64,000 nucleotides of DNA from Amycolatopsis sacchari. Lineage in GTDB: Bacteria > Actinomycetota > Actinomycetes > Mycobacteriales > Pseudonocardiaceae. Made by a program: the position numbers and the translations under genes. Positions 7,783-19,188 of the stretch are shown piece by piece. How positions within the stretch are numbered: the first letter of the stretch is position 1; each line of letters begins with the position of its first letter. The notes beneath the pieces were generated by a model. It had not been told where the DNA came from. It worked only from the letters and a program-made list of their open reading frames with translations, and made no database searches. The stretch lies in the NCBI RefSeq assembly GCF_900114035.1, contig NZ_FORP01000017.1:1-64000 (forward strand). Direction: 5' to 3'.

Positions 7783-8967
7783 ATGAAGCTGACCGGACTG
7801 CTGACGCGCCACACGGAGTCCCTCCCCGGCATCACCGGCGTCGCCCGGGTGGACCGGCGGACCCGGGAGCTTCTGCGCCGCGTCAGTCCGGGTGACATCG
7901 TCGTGCTGGACCAGCTCGACCTGGACCGCGCGACGGCCGATGCGCTCGTCGAGGCCGAGGTCGCGGCGGTCGTCAACGCGTCGCCCTCGATCTCGGGGCG
8001 TTTTCCCAACCTGGGGCCCGAAGTGGTCGTCGGCGCGGGCATTCCCCTCGTTGACGGCGTGGGCGGCGAAGTGCTGCGGCGGCTCAAGGACGGCACCAAG
8101 GTCCGGCTGCACGAGGGCGTCCTGTACATCGGGGAACGCCGCATCGCCGCCGGCACCGAGCAGACCCGCGAGAGCGTCGCCGACCAGATGATCGAGGCCA
8201 AGGCCGGGATGTCCACCCAGCTGGAAGCCTTCTCCGCCAACACGATCGAGTTCCTCCGTCGCGAACGGACACTCATCCTCGACGGCGTCGGCGTGCCCAA
8301 GGTGCGGGTGCCGCTGCGCGACCGGCACGTCCTCGTCGTCGCGCCCGGCAAGGGCCACGCCGCGGACCTCAAGGCCCTCAAGAAGTACATCGCCGAGCAC
8401 CGGCCCGTACTGGTCGGTGTGGACGGTGGCGCCGACACGCTGCGCGAGCTGAAGTACCAGCCCGACATCATCGTCGGCGACCCCAACGGCATCGACGCCG
8501 AAACCCTCAAGTGCGGGGCCGAGGTCGTCGTCCCGGCGCAACCCGACGGGCACGCGCCGGGCGTCACGCGGATCCAGGACCTCGGCATCGGCGCCGTCAC
8601 CTTCCCGGCCTCCGGCAACCCGGAGGACCTGGCGCTGCTGCTCGCCGACACGCACGAGGCGAGCCTCGTCGTCACGGTCGGCTTCCAGGCGACACTGGCG
8701 GAGTTCCTCGACCACGGCCGCTCCGGCTCCAACCCGTCCACCTTCCTCACGCGCCTCAAACTGGGCACGAAACTGGTGGACGGCAAGGCCGTCGCCGCAC
8801 TGCACCGCAGCCGCGTCTCCCTCGGCGCGATCGTGCTGCTCGTCGTCGCCGCGCTCGTGGCCGTGGCCGTCGCGCTGCTGATGTCCGACGTCGGCAGCGT
8901 GTACCTCGACTGGATCCGCGACACCTGGAATTCGTTCACCAGCTGGGTCAAGGGGCTTTTCGCGTGA
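7783..8967 (+). CDS. steA: SteA-like protein (Rv1697 type)
   Basis: 394 aa. A thiamin-pyrophosphokinase-like core (LVGVDGGADTLRELKYQPDIIVGDPNG) is preceded by an all-alpha/beta N-terminal region and followed by one transmembrane helix (residues ~345-367, rich in Val/Ala/Leu) with a short basic/aromatic tail. The family is Rv1697/SteA; in corynebacteria SteA and SteB work at the septum and affect cell-wall integrity. The catalytic activity of the TPK-like fold is not established. The stop overlaps the next gene's GTG (GTGA, 8964-8967), so the two are translationally coupled. Confidence 0.85.
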   Translation: MKLTGLLTRHTESLPGITGVARVDRRTRELLRRVSPGDIVVLDQLDLDRATADALVEAEVAAVVNASPSISGRFPNLGPEVVVGAGIPLVDGVGGEVLRRLKDGTKVRLHEGVLYIGERRIAAGTEQTRESVADQMIEAKAGMSTQLEAFSANTIEFLRRERTLILDGVGVPKVRVPLRDRHVLVVAPGKGHAADLKALKKYIAEHRPVLVGVDGGADTLRELKYQPDIIVGDPNGIDAETLKCGAEVVVPAQPDGHAPGVTRIQDLGIGAVTFPASGNPEDLALLLADTHEASLVVTVGFQATLAEFLDHGRSGSNPSTFLTRLKLGTKLVDGKAVAALHRSRVSLGAIVLLVVAALVAVAVALLMSDVGSVYLDWIRDTWNSFTSWVKGLFA

Positions 8968-9911
8968 TTTCTCTGCGGTACCACATCGTCTCGATCGCGG
9001 CGGTGTTCCTGGCACTGGCCGTCGGCGTGGTGCTCGGGTCGACGGCGCTCAGTGGTTCGCTGCTTTCCGGGCTGTCCAACGAAAAGGGCGAGCTCGCGAG
9101 CCAGGTGTCCGATCTGGAGGCCCAGCGCAACGCGCTCAACGCCCGCCTCGCCGACGCCGACGCCTTCGCCGGCGCGATGGGGCCGAAGGTCGTCGCGGGC
9201 GCGCTCGCGCAGCGGTCGGTCATCCTGATCACCACCGAGGACGCCAAACCCGCCGACCGGGACGCGCTCAAACAGCTGATCGGTCAGGCCGGGGCCACGG
9301 TCACCGGCGAACTGCAGCTCACGTCGTCCTTCGTGGACCCCGCGAAAGCCGACCAGCTGCGCCAGGTCGTGACGCGCCTGCAGCCCGCCGGCTCGGTGTT
9401 CCCGACCGCCGGTGACCCCGGCACCCTCGCCGGGGCGCTCGTGGGTTCTGTGTTGCTGCTCAACAAGGACACCGCGCAGCCGCAGTCCACAAGGGACGAG
9501 CTCGCGGCGGCGATCAGCGGGCTCACCGACGGCGGGTTCGTCAAGCCCAGCCCCAGCATCGGCCCGGGGCAGCTCGCCGTCGTGCTCACCAGCGGCCAGG
9601 CGACCGGCGACGGCGCGGGCGACAAGGCCGCGACGCTGGCCCGCTTCGCCACGCAGCTCGACCGGTCCGGTGCGGGCGCGGTGCTCGCCGGTGACCCCGC
9701 GTCGGCCGAGGGCACGGGTGCGATCGGTGTCGTCAGGGCCGACACCTCGGCGACGAGCATCCTCTCCACAGTGGACAACGTGAACACCGCCGCCGGCCGC
9801 GTGGCGACCGTGCTGGCACTGCGTGAGCAGCTCGACGGCGCCGTGGGCCGGTACGGCATCGCGGGCAACGCCCAGGCGCCCGCGCCTGGCGTGGCGGCCA
9901 CCGGCAGCTAG
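8964..9911 (+). CDS. SteB / MctB-type envelope protein (Rv1698 type)
   Basis: 315 aa, GTG start overlapping the steA stop. An N-terminal membrane anchor (residues ~5-30) is followed by a short coiled-coil (EKGELASQVSDLEAQRNALN) and an extracytoplasmic alpha/beta domain ending in a Pro/Ala-rich tail. Rv1698 was described as the copper exporter MctB, while the corynebacterial homologue SteB partners SteA in cell division. Which role applies here cannot be read from sequence. Its stop overlaps the stop of the convergent flavin reductase by 3 bases. Confidence 0.82.
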   Translation: MISLRYHIVSIAAVFLALAVGVVLGSTALSGSLLSGLSNEKGELASQVSDLEAQRNALNARLADADAFAGAMGPKVVAGALAQRSVILITTEDAKPADRDALKQLIGQAGATVTGELQLTSSFVDPAKADQLRQVVTRLQPAGSVFPTAGDPGTLAGALVGSVLLLNKDTAQPQSTRDELAAAISGLTDGGFVKPSPSIGPGQLAVVLTSGQATGDGAGDKAATLARFATQLDRSGAGAVLAGDPASAEGTGAIGVVRADTSATSILSTVDNVNTAAGRVATVLALREQLDGAVGRYGIAGNAQAPAPGVAATGS

Positions 9912-10372
9912 GCCAGCTGCCGGAAAGCGCTGCCGTGGAACACCAGCGGCGCTCCGGCGGAGGAGAACTCCAGCGCGTGGATGCGCAGCAGGGCGATCAG
10001 GTGGTCCCCGGCGGGCAGTTCTTCGTGCAGGACGCAGTCGAAGCGCGCGGGTGAGCCGTCGACGAACACCGCGCCCGTGGGGCTCGCCGTCCAGGGGACG
10101 CCCGCGAAGCGGTCGGCCGGGGCGGACAGGCGGCGGCACAGCGCGTCGTGCCCGGCGGCGAGCACCGTCACCCCGATGGCGGGAGCCGTCCGCAGGCGCC
10201 GCCACGTCTTCGAACCGCCCTGGATGCACACCGCCAGCAACGGCGGGTCCAGCGACACCGGCGTGAAAGCGCTTACCGCCATGCCGTCGGGTGCGCCGTC
10301 GACCAGCGCGCACAAGGCCGTCACGCCGCTGGGGAAGCAGGCGAACGCGGCCCGCAAGGTGCTCTGCTCCAT
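9908..10372 (-). CDS. flavin reductase (NAD(P)H:FMN), small component of a monooxygenase
   Basis: 154 aa, ATG start at 10372. The sequence fits the flavin reductase-like split-barrel family: FPSGVTALCALVDGAPDGMAVSAF near the N-terminus, SLDPPLLAVCIQ, and FDCVLHEELPAGDHLIALLRI in the second half. Such enzymes supply reduced flavin to an acyl-CoA-dehydrogenase-fold monooxygenase, and one lies two genes upstream in the same operon (11269-12435). It is the last gene of a minus-strand operon and overlaps the hydrolase stop by one base (TGATG), indicating coupling. Confidence 0.85.
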   Translation of the reverse strand: MEQSTLRAAFACFPSGVTALCALVDGAPDGMAVSAFTPVSLDPPLLAVCIQGGSKTWRRLRTAPAIGVTVLAAGHDALCRRLSAPADRFAGVPWTASPTGAVFVDGSPARFDCVLHEELPAGDHLIALLRIHALEFSSAGAPLVFHGSAFRQLA

Positions 10373-11259
10373 CACATCTCCCAGCTCTCGAACAGGAACC
10401 GCACCGCGCGGTCCACGAGTTCGGGCGACGAGAACTCCGGCGCGGCGTGGTCGGCCCCGGGCACGACCACGAGGGTCGCGGACACGCCCGCCCGGGAAAG
10501 CCCTTTCTGCAAGCGCTTGCTCTGCGCGAGGCCGACCCGGTGGTCGTCGTCGCCGTGCATGATCAGGAACGGTGGTGCGCCCGGCCCGGCGAGCGCGAGC
10601 GGGTCGGCGGCCGAGGGCGGGCACGACCCGAGGAACTGCGCGACGATCGCGTCGATCGCCCGCAGCTGCTCCTCGGTGTTCTCGTGCGCGTCCTCGCGCA
10701 GACGTGCCAAATCGGCCACGCCGTAGTGGTCCACCACGGCCGACAACGCCGGGGATACGTCCAGGTGCGTGCCGACCTCGCGGCCGAGCGGACGGGTCCC
10801 GGTGAGCGCCGCCATCGTCATCAGGTAGCCCCCGGCCGAGCTGCCCCAGCCCGCGATCCGGTCCGCCGCGAGGCCGAACCGGTCCGCCGACGCACGCACC
10901 CAGCGGATGGCGGCGCGCAGGTCCTCGACGGGTTCGGGGAAGGAGACCTCGCCCGCCAGCCGGTAGGCGACCGAGGCGACGGCGATGCCGCGCCGCGGCA
11001 GGTCGTGCCACGGGCCGATCGCGGGGATGCCGCCGACGAAACTCCCGCCGTGCGCGTAGACGACCACCGGGTACGGACCCGGTCCGGTCGGCACGTGCAG
11101 GTCCAGCCGCAGCGGCCGCCAGCCGATCATCGTCGCGTAGGCGACGTTGAGGTAGCTCCGCGCGCCGGGCAGCACCGAAACCGGCCGCGGTTCGGTGATC
11201 CCGGCGGGTGCCAGCGCCGCGTAGTCCACCGGCGCCACGAGTTCCGAGGGATGGGGCAC
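10372..11259 (-). CDS. alpha/beta hydrolase (HSL/BD-FAE-like esterase)
   Basis: 295 aa. The oxyanion-hole motif HGGSF (YAHGGSFVGG), nucleophile elbow GSSAGG, acid region MHGDDDHRV and catalytic His in PGADHAAPEF identify an HSL/carboxylesterase-like alpha/beta hydrolase without a signal peptide. The GTG start at 11259 has GAGGAGCGGA just upstream. It sits between the monooxygenase and its flavin reductase, so it may cleave an ester or lactone in the same pathway; the substrate is unknown. Confidence 0.85.
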   Translation of the reverse strand: MPHPSELVAPVDYAALAPAGITEPRPVSVLPGARSYLNVAYATMIGWRPLRLDLHVPTGPGPYPVVVYAHGGSFVGGIPAIGPWHDLPRRGIAVASVAYRLAGEVSFPEPVEDLRAAIRWVRASADRFGLAADRIAGWGSSAGGYLMTMAALTGTRPLGREVGTHLDVSPALSAVVDHYGVADLARLREDAHENTEEQLRAIDAIVAQFLGSCPPSAADPLALAGPGAPPFLIMHGDDDHRVGLAQSKRLQKGLSRAGVSATLVVVPGADHAAPEFSSPELVDRAVRFLFESWEM

Positions 11260-11268
11260 GTCCGCTCC

Positions 11269-12435
11269 TCAGAACCGGAAGTAGTCCGAAATGGACGGAA
11301 ACCGCCCGGACAGCTCGTAGGCCCCGATGAGCGCGTTCTTCGCGTCGATCGAGTCGTGCGAGGCGAACGTCCTGGCGTTGCGCCAGAACCGGTCGAAGCG
11401 GTAGCGGTTCGACGTGCTGCGTGCCCCGGTGAGGTCGTGCACGCGCGCGGACACCCCGACCCCGGCCATGGTGCTGGCGACCTTCGCGCGGAACCCGCGG
11501 ACACCCATCTCGCCGGCGTCGACGGGAGGTGCTTCGAGTTCGGCGGCGACGGTGAGCAGCAGCGCGCGGGCGGCGGCCAGCTCGCTCGACATCTCGCCGA
11601 GCTGCCGGTGCATCAGCGGATCCTCCAGCGCGGTACCGAACTTCGGCATGCTCGCCCGGTTCAGCTCCCGCAGGTAGGCGGTCGTCGCCTCGAACGCACC
11701 TTCGCCGATGCCCTGCAGGAGCGCGCCGTGCAACAACATCGCCGCACACAGGAAGTACGGGTCAGGCTGGTGGGAGGCGAAGTGCCAGCCGTCGGGCACG
11801 AACACGTCGCGGTAGGCGATGGTCTGGCTGTACGTGCCGCGCTGGCCCATGTTGTCCCAGTCGTGGCGGAGTTCCAGTGCCGGGTCGTCGAGCCGCACCA
11901 GCGCCTGGTGGCGGGCGCCGTCGAGGTCGAAGCTGACGCACGCCAGGTCCCGGCCGCCCCCGCCGCTGTTGGTGTTGAACGTCTTGGTGCCGTTCACGAC
12001 GAGCCCACCGGGCACCCGCCTGCCGAGAACCCGGCCCGTGCCACCGGTTTCGGCGTTCGACGCGACGAGCCGGCGACCTTCGTGGATCAGCTCGCCGGCC
12101 AGCTGCTGCTTGGTTTCGGCAGGCAGGCCGGACGCGAACAGCTCGCGGGCGACGAGGACGGTGGTGCTCCAGCACTGGCCGGTCGAGCCGTCCGCGGCGC
12201 TGATCTCCACGATCGTCTCGATGACTTCCCGCCAGCCGCCGTAGGGGCCGCCGTCCCACAGCCCCCCGAACTCGGTGGGCACGTTGATCCGGTGCAGCGC
12301 GGCTTCGCCGAGCAGGCGCAGGTTTTCCGTCGGGTCGGCGCCCTCGGCGTCGATGCGGGGCGAGTCCTTCGCCAGCCGGGGCCGCAGGGCGCGGGCCCTG
12401 GCGACGACTTCCTCGCGGGTCTGGGGCAGGTTCAT
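11269..12435 (-). CDS. acyl-CoA-dehydrogenase-fold flavin monooxygenase (DszC/HsaA-like)
   Basis: 388 aa. The fold is that of acyl-CoA dehydrogenases (N-terminal helices, beta barrel around GTKTFNTNSGGGG, C-terminal four-helix bundle), but the neighbourhood, with a dedicated flavin reductase, and the segments STGQCWSTTVLVAREL and RSTSNRYRFDRFWRNARTFA fit the FMNH2-dependent hydroxylases (DszC, HsaA, NcnH groups). These add one oxygen to an aromatic or sulfur compound. The ATG at 12435 overlaps the cupin stop by 4 bp (ATGA). The substrate cannot be told from sequence. Confidence 0.8.
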   Translation of the reverse strand: MNLPQTREEVVARARALRPRLAKDSPRIDAEGADPTENLRLLGEAALHRINVPTEFGGLWDGGPYGGWREVIETIVEISAADGSTGQCWSTTVLVARELFASGLPAETKQQLAGELIHEGRRLVASNAETGGTGRVLGRRVPGGLVVNGTKTFNTNSGGGGRDLACVSFDLDGARHQALVRLDDPALELRHDWDNMGQRGTYSQTIAYRDVFVPDGWHFASHQPDPYFLCAAMLLHGALLQGIGEGAFEATTAYLRELNRASMPKFGTALEDPLMHRQLGEMSSELAAARALLLTVAAELEAPPVDAGEMGVRGFRAKVASTMAGVGVSARVHDLTGARSTSNRYRFDRFWRNARTFASHDSIDAKNALIGAYELSGRFPSISDYFRF

Positions 12436-12818
12436 CGGGTCTCCTCGCGGATCTCGCCGCGGTCGTTGAACGTCCACGGTTCGGCGTCGGGTTTGGGGGA
12501 GCGCTCCAGGAGCTCGACGACGTAGTGCGTGACCGTCTCGTCGCCGAGGTTGCGGATCCGGTGCGGCGTAAGGGGTTTCCGGTGGCCGACGGTGCGGTAG
12601 AGGACGAACCCCGGGCGCGCCTCCTGCACCAGCCCCCAGTCCTCGTCGCCCAGTTCCTGCGCCTGCGCCAGGCCGGCGTCGGGCCAGAGCACCACGTGGT
12701 CGTGGTGGTGCTGGTGGAAGTCGAACATCTGGCCGGGCGCCAGCGTCATCGACCACACGCGCACCCGGTCGTTCTCGAAGATCAGGGTGTCCCCCGGGTT
12801 CGGCGGGAATCCGGTCAC
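12432..12818 (-). CDS. cupin-domain protein
   Basis: 128 aa single cupin barrel. The first cupin motif carries a His cluster (FDFHQHHHDHVVLW), and the second has PHRIRNLGDETVTHYVVELL. It may be a small metal-dependent enzyme or a sensor of the pathway substrate. It is coupled on both sides: GTG start overlapping the MFS stop (GTGA) and stop overlapping the monooxygenase start (ATGA). Confidence 0.8.
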   Translation of the reverse strand: MTGFPPNPGDTLIFENDRVRVWSMTLAPGQMFDFHQHHHDHVVLWPDAGLAQAQELGDEDWGLVQEARPGFVLYRTVGHRKPLTPHRIRNLGDETVTHYVVELLERSPKPDAEPWTFNDRGEIREETR

Positions 12819-14053
12819 GGCAGGTCCTTCCTCGGTTGCAGGACGCGGTGGTCGAGCACCGCGATGGCGATCAGGGCGACGACGGGCAGCGCGGTCAGCT
12901 GGATCAGGGCGGCGGTGCCCCAGCCGAGGCGCTGCACGAGCGAGGCGAAGACGTACCCGGACACCGCGGCGGGCAGGTAGACGGAGAGGGTGAAGATCCC
13001 GGTGGCGCGCCCGACGGCGGAGACCGGCACGCTGCGCTGGATCAGCATCGACGTGACCAGCAGCAGGAACCCGCTGAGCGAGATGCCCTCCACGACGGAC
13101 AGCAGCGCCTGCACGACCGGCCCACTGTGGAGGTTGAACATCAGTGCTCCGGCGACCATGCTGCCGACGACGGAGGCGACGAGCAGCCAGCGCGGGTTGT
13201 AGCGGTCGGCGAGCGGGCCCGACACCATGCTCAGCAGCGAGCCGACGGCGAAGATCCCCGTCACCACCCCGAGTTCGCCGGTGCCGAAGTGCAGTTCCGT
13301 GCGCAGGTACGTCGGGTAGAGACCGAGGTAGCTGTAGCCGCAGAAGCCGGGGACGAAGGCGAGCACCGCGCAGGCGAGGAGGTTGCGGTTGACGGGCAGT
13401 TTCGTGCGGACCGCGATCGCGGCGGCGGGTTCCGTGCGCACCTCGGTGAACCAGCGCGGCACGACGACGAGCATGACGACCAGCAGCAGTGCGCCGAGCC
13501 CGGCGTAGAGGAAGAACGGTGCGTGCCAGCTGCCGAAGCCGTCGGCGAGGGCCGTGCCGACGACGGGGCTGAGGAACGCGCCGACGCCGTAGGCGACGTT
13601 GATGCTGCCGAGGGCGAATCCCTTGCGCCGCACGAAGAACGACCCCACCGCGGCGAACAGCGCGGCGTACTGGATGCCTTCGCCGACGCCGGAGAGGATG
13701 CGGTAGGTCACCAGCGTGGTGAAGCCCGTGGACAGCGGTTGCAGCAGGGTGGCGACGCTGAACACGGCGATCCCGACCGCGATGACGGTCTTGCGCCGGA
13801 AGCGGTCGGTGAGGAAACCCGAGGCCAGGCCGGCGAAACCGAGCCCGAGGGTGAACACGGTGGACAGCAGCCCGCTCTGGCCGGCGGAGAGCTGGTACTC
13901 GGTGCGGATGTCGGGGAGCAGGACGGGCAGGACCTGCCGGTCGAGCGCGTTGACCAGGAACGTCAGGTCCAGGACGACGAGTGCGAGGAGGGCGGTGGCA
14001 CCACGCGGGGTGCGGGTGCCGGGGGCGGAGAGGGCGGTGGGTTGCGTGCTCAT
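12815..14053 (-). CDS. MFS transporter, first gene of the monooxygenase operon
   Basis: 412 aa with about 12 hydrophobic segments and the MFS loop signature between helices 2 and 3 (GFLTDRFRRKTVIAVG), repeated in the second half (GPLADRYNPRWLLVAS). An Asp/Arg pair in helix 1 (LVNALDRQVLPVLLPDI) resembles aromatic-acid or organic-acid carriers. The ATG at 14053 begins a five-gene operon (MFS, cupin, monooxygenase, hydrolase, flavin reductase), each overlapping the next or nearly so. The promoter upstream has TetR operator candidates at its spacer and start site. Direction of transport unknown. Confidence 0.88.
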   Translation of the reverse strand: MSTQPTALSAPGTRTPRGATALLALVVLDLTFLVNALDRQVLPVLLPDIRTEYQLSAGQSGLLSTVFTLGLGFAGLASGFLTDRFRRKTVIAVGIAVFSVATLLQPLSTGFTTLVTYRILSGVGEGIQYAALFAAVGSFFVRRKGFALGSINVAYGVGAFLSPVVGTALADGFGSWHAPFFLYAGLGALLLVVMLVVVPRWFTEVRTEPAAAIAVRTKLPVNRNLLACAVLAFVPGFCGYSYLGLYPTYLRTELHFGTGELGVVTGIFAVGSLLSMVSGPLADRYNPRWLLVASVVGSMVAGALMFNLHSGPVVQALLSVVEGISLSGFLLLVTSMLIQRSVPVSAVGRATGIFTLSVYLPAAVSGYVFASLVQRLGWGTAALIQLTALPVVALIAIAVLDHRVLQPRKDLP

Positions 14054-14118
14054 GGGCGACCTTCCGGAGAAAGAAGGGGGATGAGAGGGAGCCGCAGGCC
14101 TGCCGTTGTTAAGCAGGT

Positions 14119-14169
14119 CGATACCGTATCGTCCCGACGAGTTTAGAGAGGACGGTACGGTCCTGTCCA
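14119..14169 (-). promoter_or_regulatory. operator-bearing promoter of the MFS-monooxygenase operon
   Basis: Minus-strand promoter: -35 TGGACA (14169-14164), 18-bp spacer, -10 TAAACT (14145-14140). Two inverted repeats overlie it: CGATACCGTATCG at 14119-14131, at the expected transcription start, and AGGACGGTACGGTCCT at 14149-14164, within the spacer. Both carry TACGGT on one strand. A third copy lies at 14798-14810. The adjacent tetR gene (14188) is the obvious candidate repressor. Confidence 0.65.
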
Positions 14170-14173
14170 GAGG

Positions 14174-14179
14174 TAGAAT
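14174..14179 (+). promoter_or_regulatory. -10 box of the tetR gene (leaderless)
   Basis: TAGAAT lies 8 bases before the tetR ATG, so the mRNA would start at or next to the start codon. The inverted repeat at 14149-14164 covers the expected -35 region, which suggests autoregulation. Confidence 0.6.
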
Positions 14180-14187
14180 CGCCGTCC

Positions 14188-14781
14188 ATGGAGCCGACCA
14201 AGCGCCGGACCCCGACCGGGGCCGCCGTACTGCGCCAGGACCTGACCGATTCGATCGTCGACGCCGCGCTCGACGAGCTGGCCGAAAAGGGCTACCGGGG
14301 CCTTTCGATGGATGCCGTGGCGCGCCGCGCCGGGGTGGGCAAGAGTGCGCTGTACCGCCGCTGGCCCTCGAAGCTCGAAATGGCCGTGAGTATCGTCGCG
14401 GCGCTGGGTGTTCCGCTCGCGGACGTGCCGGACAAGGGCTCGTTCCGGGAGGACGTCCGCGCGCTGCTCGACGCGGTGCAGGTGTGGTTCGAGGACCCGC
14501 GGCTCGGGCCGATCTTCGTCGACCTGCTCGGCGTGGCGCGGCAGAACGAGGCGCTGGGGCACGCGCTGACCGAGCACCTCGGCGAGCCGCGGCGGGCGCA
14601 CGGCCTGCGCATCGTCGAGCGGGCGATCGAGCGGGGCGAGCTGCCCGCCGACCTCGACCGCGAGCTGGCGCTGGACGTGTTCGCGGCGCCGGTGTTCTGG
14701 CGGCTGCACGTCCGCCGGGAGCCGGTGACGGCGGAGTACCTGGACCAGGTCGCCGACCTGGTGGTGAAGGCGTTCCGGTGA
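14188..14781 (+). CDS. TetR family regulator of the monooxygenase/NmrA cluster
   Basis: 197 aa. The helix-turn-helix is clear (GYRGLSMDAVARRAGVGKSALYRRWPSK as two adjoining helices, residues ~30-60), followed by a ligand-binding domain. The gene is divergent from the MFS operon and upstream of the SnoaL-like and NmrA-like genes. Similar inverted repeats flank it on both sides (14119-14131, 14149-14164, 14798-14810). The simplest reading is a repressor of its own gene and of both neighbouring units, released by the pathway substrate. The ligand is unknown. Confidence 0.9.
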   Translation: MEPTKRRTPTGAAVLRQDLTDSIVDAALDELAEKGYRGLSMDAVARRAGVGKSALYRRWPSKLEMAVSIVAALGVPLADVPDKGSFREDVRALLDAVQVWFEDPRLGPIFVDLLGVARQNEALGHALTEHLGEPRRAHGLRIVERAIERGELPADLDRELALDVFAAPVFWRLHVRREPVTAEYLDQVADLVVKAFR

Positions 14782-14783
14782 GG

Positions 14784-14810
14784 TAATCTGGTCGGGACGA
14801 TACCGTTTCG
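14784..14810 (+). promoter_or_regulatory. promoter and third TetR operator candidate
   Basis: A -10-like TAATCT (14784-14789) lies just after the tetR stop, and CGATACCGTTTCG (14798-14810) follows at about the expected transcription start. The 13-mer differs by one base from the operator at 14119-14131 and has the same placement relative to its -10 box as in the MFS promoter. Confidence 0.6.
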
Positions 14811-14827
14811 ACCATTCCGGAGGAGTT

Positions 14828-15289
14828 GTGAACGCCTACCTCTCCGTGCAGGACCGGCGCCAGCGCGCGCACGGAGCCGTCGACCGGCTCCACGAGCGGT
14901 TGCTGGCGCACGACATGGCCGGGTTCGCCGACGTGTTCGCCGGTCACGGGGTCATCGAGTTCCCCTTCGCGCCGCCCGGCTGGCCGACGCTGCGGGGCCG
15001 CGACCAGATCCGCGAGTACCTGATGGGCAACGTGGACGAGATCGACCTGACCGGGATCGTGGCGCAGACGCGGTACGAGACCACCGATCCCGACGTGCTG
15101 ATCGTCGAGTGGGAGGTCGACGGCACGGTGCGCGCCACCGGACGGCCGTACCGGATGCGCTACATCAACGTGGTCAAGGTCGGTCCCGAGGGCATCGAGC
15201 TGTTCCGCGACTACTGGAGCCCGCTCGCCGTCGGGCACGCCCTCGGGCGGCTGGACGAGCTGACGGCGATGCAGGAGGGGGCAGCGTGA
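14828..15289 (+). CDS. SnoaL/NTF2-like protein
   Basis: 153 aa. The NTF2-like cone fold shows in the N-terminal helix (RLHERLLAHDMAGFADVFAG), then HGVIEFPFAPPGWPTLRGRDQIREYL and the strands VLIVEWEVDGTVRATGRPY and YINVVKVGPEGIELFRDYWSP. The family includes isomerases, hydratases and ligand-binding proteins; which one is unknown. The GTG at 14828 has GGAGGAG upstream. The stop overlaps the next gene (GTGA). Confidence 0.85.
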   Translation: MNAYLSVQDRRQRAHGAVDRLHERLLAHDMAGFADVFAGHGVIEFPFAPPGWPTLRGRDQIREYLMGNVDEIDLTGIVAQTRYETTDPDVLIVEWEVDGTVRATGRPYRMRYINVVKVGPEGIELFRDYWSPLAVGHALGRLDELTAMQEGAA

Positions 15290-16092
15290 AGGTGCTCGTG
15301 ACCGGGGCGACCGGCAACACCGGGAAACCGCTTACCGGACTGCTCACGGAAGCGGGCGCGACCGTGCGCGCGGCCAGCCGGAGGAGCGGTTTCGACTGGT
15401 CCGACCCGGAGACCCACGCGGCCGCGCTCGATGGCGTCGAACGGCTCTACCTCGTCGCGCCGGTCGGCGTCGCCGAGCCGGAACCCCTCGTGCGGCCGTT
15501 CCTGGCACGCGCGCGGGAGGCCGGCGTCCGGCGGACCGTGCTGCTCAGCTCATCGGCGGTCCGGACCGGCGACCCCGGGCTGGGCCGGGTCGACCAGGCC
15601 GTGCGGGAGATCATGCCGGAGTTCGCCGTGCTGCGGCCGTCGTGGTTCATGCGGAACTTCGTCGGGGACCACCCCGTGGCGAACGGCATCCGCGAGCGGG
15701 GTGAGATCGTGACGGCCACCGGCGACGGGCGGGTCGCGTTCGTGGATCCCGCCGACATCGCGGCGTGCGCGGCGGCGTTGCTGCTGGCCGACGACTGCGA
15801 GAACACCGACCACGTGATCACGGGGCCGGAAGCGGTCAGCTACGCCGAGGCCGCCGCGATCTACACCGAGGTCACCGGCGTTCCCGTGCGGCACATCGAC
15901 GTGACCGCGCCGGAACTGGCACGTCGGTTCACCGAGGCCGGGTATCCCGAGGACTTCGCGGCGGCGCTCGCCGCGCTCGACGAGGACATCCGGCACGGCA
16001 GCGAGGACCGGGTGACCGGCACCGTCCAGCGTCTCACCGGGCGGGCGCCGAAACCGCTGCGCCGGTTCCTGGCCGAGCACGTGGGTGGCTAG
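15286..16092 (+). CDS. NmrA-like NAD(P)-binding protein
   Basis: 268 aa atypical short-chain dehydrogenase. The glycine motif is VTGATGNTGKPL (residues ~5-16), followed by the NmrA-type segments VLLSSSAVRTGD and LRPSWFMRNFVGDHP and a small C-terminal domain. Members act as quinone or NAD(P)H-linked reductases or as redox sensors. It is coupled to the SnoaL-like gene by a 4-bp overlap, so both would be under the TetR operator at 14798-14810. Confidence 0.85.
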   Translation: MKVLVTGATGNTGKPLTGLLTEAGATVRAASRRSGFDWSDPETHAAALDGVERLYLVAPVGVAEPEPLVRPFLARAREAGVRRTVLLSSSAVRTGDPGLGRVDQAVREIMPEFAVLRPSWFMRNFVGDHPVANGIRERGEIVTATGDGRVAFVDPADIAACAAALLLADDCENTDHVITGPEAVSYAEAAAIYTEVTGVPVRHIDVTAPELARRFTEAGYPEDFAAALAALDEDIRHGSEDRVTGTVQRLTGRAPKPLRRFLAEHVGG

Positions 16093-16110
16093 CAAGCGCT
16101 TTCTGGCAAG

Positions 16111-19184
<3,074 letters not shown>

Positions 19185-19188
<4 letters not shown>

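Noticed and set aside
7421-7786. 121-aa open frame in the recN-steA gap
   Set aside because: No ribosome site, basic low-complexity sequence, runs into the steA start. It looks non-coding.
16094-16101. LacI-type operator (AAGCGCTT) before the EndoQ-helicase gene
   Set aside because: The same palindrome occurs inside several unrelated genes, so the copy here is not evidence of specific regulation.
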